The notes beneath the pieces were generated by a model that had not been told where the DNA came from, did no database searches, and worked only from the letters and a program-made list of their open reading frames with translations. Positions 23,430-33,400 of a DNA stretch of 64,000 bases are shown here, piece after piece; positions within the stretch are counted from its first letter, which is position 1; each line of letters begins with the position of its first letter. The position numbers were made by a program, and so were the translations under genes. The stretch is from Aristolochia californica (lineage: Eukaryota > Streptophyta > Magnoliopsida > Piperales > Aristolochiaceae), in assembly GCA_029961685.1 (NCBI GenBank), contig JARWKL010000004.1, positions 32,121,645 through 32,185,644 of the forward strand, read 5' to 3'.

Positions 23430-24748
23430 CCTCAAATTGATGTTGGTGAGTCAACCAACAACAATTTGCCAACCAGAAAATTATGTTGTGGATGAGACAA
23501 TGCTTTGGTGAAGATATCAGCTATTTGAAGATCTGAAGAAACGTACGGAAGAGATATTACCCGATGCTCCAAAGTGCCGCGGATAGAGTGACAATCGACT
23601 TCAATGTGCTTGGTACGCTCATGGAAAACAGGGTTGGCCGCAATCTGAATCGCACTCGTATTATCCGCATGAAGTGGTGTAGTGGAAGTCTGAGGAAACT
23701 TGAGCTCAATAAGAAGGCCACAGATCCAGATAACTTCAGAACAAGTAGTAGACATGGTGCGATCCTCAGCCTCGGTGGATGACTTGGACACCCAGTCCTA
23801 TTTCTTACATTTCCAAGAAACCAACGCATCCCTTAAAAACATACACCAGCTTGTAGTAGATCAACGAGTATCTGGGCATCCGGCCCAATTTGCATCACTA
23901 TAGGCAACCAGTTGTAGTGCGGAGCCTGTAGGAAAGAATAACCCCTGAGTAAGAGAACCACGCAGATAGCAGATGATGCGCCGAACCGCTGCAAGATGAA
24001 GGTGCCGAGGTGATGACATAAACTGACTGACCTGATAAGAGATGTCTGGGCAAGTAGTAGTCAAGTATATGAGATTCCCAACTAGTCACCGATATATAGT
24101 AGGATCCTCAAGAAGTGTCAATTCATCTTTCCTGTATTTGACATTGACCTCCATAGGAGTAGCAACTGAAGATGTGTCCTCCAATCCAGCTAGAGAAATA
24201 AGATTTTCAGTATACTTATGTTGGTTTATGAAAATAACATTGGGACGGCGATGTACCTCCAGCCCTAGGAAGTACGTGAGGTGTCCAAGGTCCTTAATAT
24301 GAAAGGTGGCATGCAACACTTACTGAAACTTGGTAATCAGACCCGAGTCAGTGCCAGTAATGATGATGTCATCCACATAAACCAAGAGAATGACCATGTC
24401 GGCGTCAGACTTATGATAAAATAAAGATGAATCCTACTGACTCTTTGTAAACTTGTGGAGAATAAGTGTGCTGCGAAACTTCTCAAACCAAGCCTGAGGA
24501 GCTTGCTTCAGCCCATACAGCGGACGGCGTAACTTACAAACATAATCAGGAGATAAAGTAGTCATATCCGAGGGGAGCTTCATGTAGACATCTTCCTGTA
24601 TATCACCATGGAGAAAGGCATTCTTCACATACAACTGATGTAGTGGCCAAGACTGGGAGGCTGCAATTATTAACATAGTGCGGATAGTGGTCATCTTGGC
24701 AACTGAATCAAATGTTTCCTCATAATCAAATAGTCGGAACTGAAATGC
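23430..24748 (-). pseudogene. Copia reverse transcriptase-RNase H remnant (element C)
   Basis: From right to left: [18 protein letters not shown] and [13 protein letters not shown] with [11 protein letters not shown] (24434-24740), a YVDD-type region near 24375, IKDLGHLTYFLGLEVH (24086-24319), SQFMSSPRHLHLAAVRRI and DANWAGCPDTR (23861-24064), then [41 protein letters not shown] and the C-terminal [10 protein letters not shown] (23432-23791). Several stops and frameshifts are present. It is close in sequence to the same domains of element E at 37600-38840, so C and E belong to one lineage. Confidence 0.9.
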
Positions 24749-24815
24749 TCAGGTACTACAGTTCTTACCCGTGAAACGAATGGGGGAGAAATCTAACCTG
24801 TCCGTTGACATGATA
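24745..24815 (-). pseudogene. Gag start fused to reverse transcriptase by deletion (element C)
   Basis: MSTDRLDFSPIRFTGKN parallels the gag start [17 protein letters not shown] of element E at 34879. It then reads TGA (for the expected Trp) and AFQFRLF, and changes directly into DYEETFDSVAKM of reverse transcriptase. About 2.7 kb of gag-protease-integrase coding sequence, judged by element E, is missing. Confidence 0.85.
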
Positions 24816-24829
24816 CCCACTGAAATTTC

Positions 24830-25015
24830 CAGATTTTCCCCTACGATTTCGTAAATTCCACTTGTTCCCCCACAATAACATAAACTCCTGTTCTGTCCCA
24901 AAAATCTCAGAAATTCCAGTTCTGTCCCCACAAACTCAGAAATTCCAGTTATTTCCTCACAATCTCAGAAATTCAAGTTCTATCCCCATAATCTTTGAAA
25001 TTCCAAAAACCACAT
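24830..25015. repeat. Degenerate tandem repeat of about 28-31 bp in the leader of element C
   Basis: The phrase 'ctcagaaattccagttctgtcccca' recurs four to five times with substitutions just upstream (minus strand) of the gag start. Confidence 0.7.
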
Positions 25016-25189
25016 TAAGCAAATAAATCATTCATAACTTACGAAAAAATTTCCAGAACATACGTGAAAAAAAATTCACGCCATTCACCTTCTGGGCGAG
25101 GACGGAGCTCTGAGCTCCGTCGGTGGTTTTGGACCACTCCTCTGAGGTCGGACGACGGTTTCCGATCTCGCCTGAGATCCAGCCGACCT

Positions 25190-25400
25190 CTGAGTCGTCG
25201 GACAGCAGCTTGTCGGCAAGGGAAGGCTTCAGACATCAGCTCATCGGCAAGGAATGGTTTCGGACAGCAGCTGGTCGGCAAGGGAAGGCTTCGAACAGCC
25301 GCTCATCGCCAAGGGAATGGTTTCGAACAGCAGCTCGTCTGCAAGGGAAGGCTTTGGACAGCAGCTCGACGGCAAGGAATGATTTCGGACAGCAGCTACC
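25190..25400. repeat. Minisatellite, about 6.5 units of 30-32 bp, next to the 5' LTR of element C
   Basis: Units of the form 'cagcagctcgtcggcaaggg' plus 'aaggcttcgga' repeat from about 25200 up to the LTR boundary at 25401. Two subtypes alternate (ending aaggcttc and aatggtttc), which suggests a two-unit period. The last partial unit, ggacagcagctacc, abuts the LTR where the primer-binding site should be. Confidence 0.85.
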
Positions 25401-25836
25401 TGTTAACCGAGATCTTCTTCAAGAACGAGGGCCGACGAATCAGTCGAGACCAGTGTTCACGAACTGGTCTTCTCGGGGACGAAACGCCACGCCGCACGGC
25501 ACGGCTTACAGATCCTCTCGCACGGAGACCTCTAAGCTCCGTTAGTGGTGGACGGAACCACCACGACCTCCGGGGGCTGACGGCACAGTCCCGACAGAGA
25601 GCCTTACGCTCTCTTGCTTCTCGGCTAGGACGACGGTGACCAGAAGGAAGGTGAAAGGTTGACGGGAATGCAAAATCTGCCTTCCCTCTCCTCTTTCTTA
25701 TTTATACTTAGGTTTACCAAAGACATATCAGCCCATGGGCCCACCACAATCCCACCCAACCCATTAAGCTATGTACATAATACACCATAAAACAAGCATA
25801 AGTGGCACCTAATATACATCTCAAAATATCGTAACA
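25401..25836 (-). repeat. 5' LTR of element C
   Basis: 436 bp, starting tgttaaccga and ending gtaaca, followed by the tctag target duplication. It is the less C-to-T-changed of the two LTRs. Confidence 0.9.
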
Positions 25837-28800
25837 TCTAGGAAACATGAGACGCTAATGGTACCTAGAGACACATTTTTCTTAGAAATATTTTTCCAAC
25901 CTTTCCTAAAAATATGCATTAACGTGGTCCTATAGTTTTATAAAGTCATCAGTTTCAGCAAAACATTCTTAACCAAAAAAATTTCCCTTTTTGAATTTTA
26001 CAGCTTGAAAACTATTTCAGGAAAAATCAGACACAAATAGTACTTGGAGATGTATTTTTACTAGAACTATTTTTCCAACATTTCCTAAAAAATACATTAT
26101 CATGGCCTTACAGTTGTATAAAGTCAGCTGTTTCAACAAAAATTGCTAATCCACAAAAATTTCCTGGTTAGAATTTTTAGCATCAAAACTGCTTCCTGGA
26201 AACATGAGAGACTAATTGTCCCAGGAAATGTATTTTTACGGGAAATATTTTTCCAACCTTTCCTAAAAATAATCATTAATTTTTCCTTATAGTTGTATAA
26301 AGTCATTTGTTTCAGCAAAAATTGCATACCCACACAATTTTCCAGGTTTAAATTTTCTGCTACAAAACTGTTTCAAGGAAACATGAGACACTAATGGTGC
26401 CTAGAGACATAATTTTATTAGAAATATTTTTCTAAAATTTCTTTAAAAAAAGCATTAACATGGCCTTCCAGTTACAAAAATTCATTTGTTTCAACTAAAA
26501 TTTCCTAACCATGAAATTTTTCTAGTTTGAATTTCCAGCTAACATGGCCTTATAGTTCAATAAAGTCATTTGTTTAAGCAAAAATTGCTGACCCACACAA
26601 ATTTCCAGGATTGAATTTTCTGCTTCAAAACTATTTCAAGGAAACATGACACACTAATGGTGCCTGGAGACATAATTTTAATAGAAATAATTTTCCAAAA
26701 TTTCCTAAAAAATCATTAACAAGGCCTTACAGTTGTAAAAAGTCATTTGTTTCAGCTAAAATTTCATGCTAAAATTTCTTAACCATGAAATTTTTCTAGT
26801 TTGAATTTTCACCTTCATAACTGTTTCTGGGTAACATGAGACACTAATGGTGCCTGGAGACATATTTTTCTTAGAAATATTTTTCCATCCATGTCTAAAA
26901 ATATGCATTAACATGGTCTATAGTTTTATAAAGTCATCAGTTTCAGCAAAAAAATCCTAACCAAAAACAATTACTCGTTTGAATTTTTCAGCTTCAAAAC
27001 TGTTTCAGGGAAACATCAGACACTAATGGTACTTGAAGACGTATTTTTACTAGAAATATTTTTCCAACATTTCCTAAAAAATGCATTAACATGGCCTTAT
27101 AGTTGTATAAAGTCATTTTATTCAACAAAAATTGCCTATCCACAAAAATTTCCTAGTTAGAATTTTTAACTTCAAAACTATGTCCAAGAAACATGAGAGA
27201 ATAATAGTCCCAGGAGATGTATTTTTACTAAAATATTTTTCAAACCTTTTCTAAAAATAATCATTAACTTGACCTTATACTTGTATAAAGTCATTTGTTT
27301 CAGCAAAAATTGTCTTCCAATAAATTTTTCTAGTTTGAATTTCCAGCTTCAAAAGTGTTTGTGGGAAACATGAGACACTAATGGTGCCTGGAGATATATT
27401 TTTCTTAGAAATATTTTTCCAGCATTTTCCTAAAAATACGCATTAACATGGTCCTATAGTTTTATAACGTCATCCATTTCAGCAAAAAATTCCAAAGCAA
27501 AAAAAAATTCTGGATTGAATTTTTCAACTTCAAAATTGTTTCAGGGAAACATCAGACACTAATGGTGTTTTGAAACGTATTTTTACTAGAAATATTTTTC
27601 CAACCTTGCTTAAAAAATGCATTAATGTGGCATTATAGTTGTATAAAAGTCATTTGTTTCAACAAAAATTGCCTATCCAAAAAAATTTCCTGGTTAGAAT
27701 TTTTAGCTTCAAAACTGTTTCCATGAAACTTCAGAGTCTAATGGTCTCAAAAGATGTAACTAGAAATATTTTTCCAACCTTTCCTCAAAATAATCATTAA
27801 CTTAGCCTTATAGGGATATAAAGTCATTTGTTTCAGCAAAAATTGCTTACACACACAATTTTCCAGGTTTGAATTTTCAACTTCAAAATTGTTTCAAGGA
27901 AACATGAGTCACTAATGGTGCCTGGAGACATAATTTTAGTAGAAATAATTTTCCAAACATTCCTAAAAAAAGCATTAACATGGCCTTATAGTTGTAATAA
28001 GTCATTTGTTTCAGCTAAATTTCCTAACCATGAAATTTTTCTAGTTTGAAAATTTTGCTTCAAAACTGTTTCTGGGAAACATGAGACACTAATGGTGCCT
28101 AGTGATATTTTTCTTACAAATATTATTCCAGCCTTTCCTAAAAATATGCATTAATATGGTCCTATAGTTTTATAAAGTCATCAATTTCAGCAAAAAATTC
28201 CTAACCAAGAAATTTTTCTAGTTTGAATTTTTTACCTTCAGAACTGTTTTAGAGAAACATTAGATACTAATGGTGCTTGGAAACATATTTTTACTTGAAA
28301 TATTTTTCCAACCTTTCCTAAAAAATGCATTAATGTGGCCTTATAGTTGTATAAAATCATTTTTTTCAACAAAAGTTGCCTATCCACAAAAATGTTTTGG
28401 TTAAAATTTTTAGCTTGAAAATTGTTTCCAGAAAATATGAGAGACTAATGGTCCCAAGGGATGTATTTTTACTAGAAATAGTTTTTCAAACTTTCCTAAA
28501 AATAATCATTAACTTGGTTGTATAGTTGTATAAAGTCATTTGTTTCAGCAAAAATTGCTTACACAGATAAGTTTCCAGGTTTGAAGTTTCAGCTTCAAAA
28601 CTATTTCAGGGAAACATGAGACACTAATAGTGCCAGGAGACATAATTTTACTCGAAATACTTTCCCAAACTTTCCTAAAAAAAGTCATTAAAATGGCCTT
28701 ATAATTGTATAAAGTCATTTGTTCAAGCTAAAATTTCCTAACCATGAAAAATTTCTAGTTTGAATTTCCACTTCAAAATTGTTTTCTAAGAAACTTGAGA

Positions 28801-29451
28801 CACTAATGATGCCTGGAGAAGTATTTTTCTTAGAAATATTTTTCCAGCATTTCCTTAAAATATGCATTAACATGGTCCTATCGTTATATAAAGTCATCAG
28901 TTTCAGCAAAAAATTCCTAAGCAAAAAAATTTCCTGGTTTGAATTTTTCAGCTTCAAATCTATTTCAAGGAAACATCAGACAATAATTGTGCTTGGAGAT
29001 GTATTTTGACTAAAAATATTTTTCCAACCTTTGATAAAAACCGCATTATAGTCTTATAGTTGTATAAAGTCATTTGTTTCAATAAAAATTGCATATCCAC
29101 ACAATTTTTTGAATTTGAATTTTTAGCTTCAAAACTATTTCCACGAAACATGAGAAACTAATAGTCCCAAGAGATGTATTTTTACTAGATATATTTTTCC
29201 AACCTTACCTAAAAATATTCATTAACTTAGCCTTATAGTGGTATAAAGTCATTTGTTTCCGCAAAAATTACCAACCCCCACAATTTTCTAGGTTTGAATT
29301 TTCAACTTCAAAACTGTTTATGAGAAACATGTGACACTAATGGTGCTTCGAAACATATTTTTCTTAGAAATATTTTTCCAGCCTTTCCTTAAAATATGCA
29401 TTAATATAATCCTATAATTGTATAAAATCATTAGTTTCAGCAAAAAAATTT
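25837..29451. repeat. Satellite array, right block
   Basis: The monomer order continues after the element: D (25850), A (26030), B (26205), C (26383), then a deletion near 26535, C (26645), D, A (27017), B (27195), D (C missing), A (27547), B, C (27905), D (28083), A, B (28440), C (28617), D (28797), A, B (29150) and a final D-like monomer (29330). It ends at about 29451. The last units are no more degenerate than the middle ones. Confidence 0.88.
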
Positions 29452-29834
29452 ACATGCAGAACAGACCCAACTACTGTCAAAGGTATATCTAATTGTTAGT
29501 TTACTACTGTCAAAGGTATATCTAATTGTTTACAACACTAACAATCAGAAGATTGTTTTGGCCAATCGTGAACCTACTAAAACTTTTCTGGAACCAATCT
29601 TCATGAGGCAAACGATGCTTCCAACAGATGAAACTCAAAAGGATTTTAACTTCTCTACATGCATCGTTGGACCTTTGTCTGTGCGAATTAAAACATTAAC
29701 CAGCTATACACTTTCTTCTTTAATGCTCTGCAAGTAAAACTCGAACCAGTTGAGCAGGCTCCTCAAGTCACAGCCAATCTTTGAAACTCTCTGACCATTG
29801 ACAATATATACACTCGCCGAGTGTTGAATTCGAA
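29452..29834 (-). other. 3' flank / probable 3' UTR of the ligase gene
   Basis: About 380 bp of non-repetitive DNA separate the stop codon from the satellite. A 27 bp sequence starting ctactgtcaaagg is present twice, at 29471 and 29504 (33 bp period). I see no exact AATAAA on the minus strand. Confidence 0.45.
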
Positions 29835-30488
29835 TTATACTGTATAGAGCTTTATAACCTGACTGATCTTGGTACGGCAAACAGGACATCCCCAACCTTT
29901 GGCTTTGATGTCATTTAAACAAGACATGCAACCAACAACATGACCGCATGGAACACATGCCCCTTCTTTTGGGGCATCCAAACAAATCACGCACAAGGCA
30001 GACGAGTCATCAGTGTCTTCTTCACGTCCAACCGGCTTTGCTTCTTCGGATGGCGTAGCTAAATCAATGGGGCTTGAATCTATAGTAGGATAGTGAACTG
30101 GGCTATCAAATTGAATATTGTCAGGAACAGGTGGAGCTGAAGGAGTGGCATCAACCGCAGGTGGAACACCAGGGATCGATGCACCTGTTGGCTGGCTACG
30201 CCGAGCAGACTCAGCCAAACTACCATTTGGTACATTGCTACTACTAGCTGAGTCATCCAACAAACAACTACTGCTGCTAAGTTTTGATGGAGGTGACAGA
30301 ACTTCTGGGGTCCAACCATGGTGATCCACATCAGCAGTGGAGCTACCCCAACCATTTGTGCCACTTATTTCAGAGCCTAGAGGTCTCTCCTGTCTAGCTA
30401 GCTGCAAAGAAGCATTAATGGCCATTGCTAGGTCCAAATCCTCGGAAGAAACTGGTACATTCACAGGGACTGGAGTAGGTACATTTGG
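29835..30488 (-). CDS. XBAT35-like: XBAT35-like exon 9 (RING domain and stop)
   Basis: 654 bp after acceptor CTGCAG. It encodes a Pro/Val-rich start, the ubiquitin-interacting-type motif, a Ser/Pro-rich linker and the C3HC4 RING, then TAA at 29837-29835. It is the only exon long enough to stand out by itself. Confidence 0.95.
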   Translation of the reverse strand, partial: PNVPTPVPVNVPVSSEDLDLAMAINASLQLARQERPLGSEISGTNGWGSSTADVDHHGWTPEVLSPPSKLSSSSCLLDDSASSSNVPNGSLAESARRSQPTGASIPGVPPAVDATPSAPPVPDNIQFDSPVHYPTIDSSPIDLATPSEEAKPVGREEDTDDSSALCVICLDAPKEGACVPCGHVVGCMSCLNDIKAKGWGCPVCRTKISQVIKLYTV

Positions 30489-33400
30489 CTGCAGGGAGAG
30501 ATTCCATTAAAGCAGGACCAAATCAAATATTGCATCAGAAAATTGCTGGAAAAATCAATTTAAAATGCTCATTGCAAAGTATAAACAACATAATTAAGAG
30601 AATCCAAACATTAATCTGTCAAGCTCTTCAGTACCTGAACCACTCCATTACAGGAACTATAGAACCAATTCAGTTGCTGCTTGTCACCCTCATTTGCCGA
30701 AAAAAACTTGAACTTTGTTTCTACAAGTGATGCAGATAAACCACATAAGAAAAGTTAGCAGGAGATGATAGTCACAAGTAATCCCATGATTCATAGAGTT
30801 ACAATTGTTGAATTAAAAAGTCCTCTTTTAGCACAGAACATTTCCTAGTTCAAGTTTTGTGGTTCAGACCACAATAAACTGCAAAAAAATCACCAATGAC
30901 AGAACAGTGAATGTAGATCAGATTGGAGATGTACATAAATGCCACATAATTCCATAAAAAAAGGTCTTTATTAAGAAAAGCCAAGCACAAGGAAAACTTT
31001 TGAAAACCCACACACCAGAAAGCTAGCAAATGTTTTGGAGAACCCAGTATGACAAACCGCTTTCTCTCAGAAAAAACTGTAACTAGGAGCAAGAATAGAG
31101 TAAAAACAAAAAACAAAAAAGAAAATAAAAAAGAACATGACTTACTCCTGGACTTGTCAACAATGACTAATGCAGGGTCTGAATGGCTAAAATTTGGTTC
31201 TTCAAGTTTGGACTTCCAAAGTTGAATAACTGTACGTGGTTGAGCTATCTGTTAATCATCACAATTACTTTATAAGCAAACAAATGTGGGTAAAATTCAT
31301 AGGGAAGATCAATGATTTTTTCCCATTGGTAGCTACATACAACACCCCCTCCTAGATTCTATTCAAAAAGAATGTGGAGAAAACCTAGGGAAATTTATTT
31401 TCAAAAGCTTGCTTCATGCGTACATATATCAATGGGCCCTGCAGCCCTTAACTTTCGGCAGCTATTTCGTGTCCTTGCTTATAACCTATTAATACTTCTT
31501 TTCAAATCATATTAACATATAAATACAATTTCATGCTCTCCTTAATAACCTATAAATACTATTTCATGTTATCTCTAGTAACCTATAAATATAAGATTTG
31601 AACTGGAGGCATAACAAATGAATTCCATTTACCAATAAGTAACTATTATTACAAAAACACTAAGCGCTAGAGAAACATATGAGAGAACAAGAGGAGAATT
31701 AACAATATTTTGCCACCAAAAGCACAACAATTATTTCATCTAAGATCTGTCATAAATTGGGTTGTTTGCAACCAAAATAACTAGCTAATGTTGAGAAACT
31801 GCTCTGCAAATAATAAGCACAGGATCTTCCAAACCCCAGCTAATAGGGGATTTTTGCCTCATTACACCCCCTTCATGTCCAGGCTCAACTATACAAACAA
31901 AAAAGCAGGCCTGGGACATGAATACAAGGGTGTAGAAACAGAATTGGACTTGCACATTGCCTTGGATTTTAACAAATTGAGTCAATTCTTATACTAAATT
32001 GTAGATTACTTCACATCTAAATGGAACATTGAGACCACCTTTGTGATTCTTCAGATATGGATAAACTTGATGAAGGTCCTGAAACCTGCTCCATTACTAT
32101 GATTAGTTGGGCTGGTTCCATTCGAAGCTCACTAGTCAATCTCAGGTGGCCAGGCCCCATTATATAAGATCAGGATCACCAGGATCTTCCAAATCCTTAG
32201 CCGAAGTGGGACTTTTACTAATTGACAATCTGAATAAGACTGACATGTTTAGCATCACCCAAAATAAGCAATATCCTTTTGGTAGTTTTCAATCTACAAA
32301 AAACCCACAAAATGTGAAAGTGTTCCCTAAATACCACAATGAATGTTCCAAAACAGACTTCAAAACCTAGAAAAGGCCATAAATGCTTCTCCGGTTAGCA
32401 CACTCAAGCAGCATTCTAGAGAATAAAATTGGTGATTGCAACAACTGTCTAAAAGAGTCCTAGGAATAAATAGTATAATTACTACTATGTAGAAAGATAT
32501 AAGACATTAGATCATGGTAATACCTCTAGTCCTGAATATATAACTAGCTCAAATTTGCTTGGCATCCGAGGTTTACAGGATCCACAAGGAATGACCACAG
32601 CCCAACTGCAAGTATCCAAACTCCTATTAGGTCCATCAATGAACATATGAACAACGAATACAGTTTTGACATAACTAATGTTACAAAATTGCCCTAAATA
32701 AGCATATCTTTTTTCTGATGAAACGATTGAGCATATTAAACAGTGAAGAAGAATACAAGGTGTGCAGACTACCCACATTCTTTTGGACACCCACTGAGGG
32801 GCCAATACTCCTAGGAAGCCTGGTAAATTAAGCTCCCGGAGCCAACCAGAAAAAAGACATATGTCACCCTGAGAAGTCAAGAATTAGAGAAGAATAAGTG
32901 TAGCAGAATTCAGTGTAACCCATCCCACATAATAAAGCAAAAAGAGATTCGAATTTACAAATTATTCTTGGAAGAGTTTACAGACTATTCACATACCTCA
33001 ATGGCACGCACAACATTTACATGTCCCTTTGCTCTAGCCAAATCAAGAGGAGTTTGACAATCATCATTCATGACAGCTGCATTTGCTGAAATATTTAACA
33101 TTAACAGTTTGTTATCGAAAAATGTTGTAAACAAAAAGAGCAAAATCCCCATTTGTCTTGAAAAAAATTGTGAAATGATGAGAAATAGAGGTATGAGGGA
33201 AGAAAGGAAGAAGAAGAGAGAAGGAGAAATGCTGGAAGAGAGCGAATAGACTGCTCTAGATGGGGATCAGAAATCGACCCCCTTTCCTCTAATTCAATTA
33301 AGTGATTTTGAGAGACAATGACCTCTTTGCCACGCTTACATATAACTCCTTAACTCCATAACTACACTTCCAAACAATATAAAAACCGGTCCATACACAC

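Larger units (their letters stand above)
22988..25836 (-). mobile_element. Internally deleted copia element C inside the satellite
   Basis: The LTRs at 22988-23424 and 25401-25836 start TGTTAACC and end CGTAACA. The flanking 5 bp are tctag on both sides (22983-22987 and 25837-25841), a perfect target duplication. The purine tract (TTTGAGGGAGGA on the minus strand) next to the left LTR shows minus orientation. Inside are only the first codons of gag, then reverse transcriptase and RNase H; protease, integrase and most of gag are gone. The element lies within a D-type monomer, whose sequence resumes after it. Confidence 0.92.

Noticed and set aside
25064..25639. 191-codon plus-strand ORF with repeated QGKASD-like peptides
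   Set aside because: It is the antisense of the minisatellite and 5' LTR of element C; period 30-33 bp keeps the frame open.
16476..29451. CRISPR-like regular repetition
   Set aside because: Whole 177 bp units are tandem without unique spacers, in a plant nuclear context.
30721..31145. Extra cassette exon with a nuclear-localisation signal, as in the long isoform of Arabidopsis XBAT35
   Set aside because: Reading intron 7 on the minus strand gives only T-rich sequence without an RRR-type segment or a suitable acceptor-donor pair.
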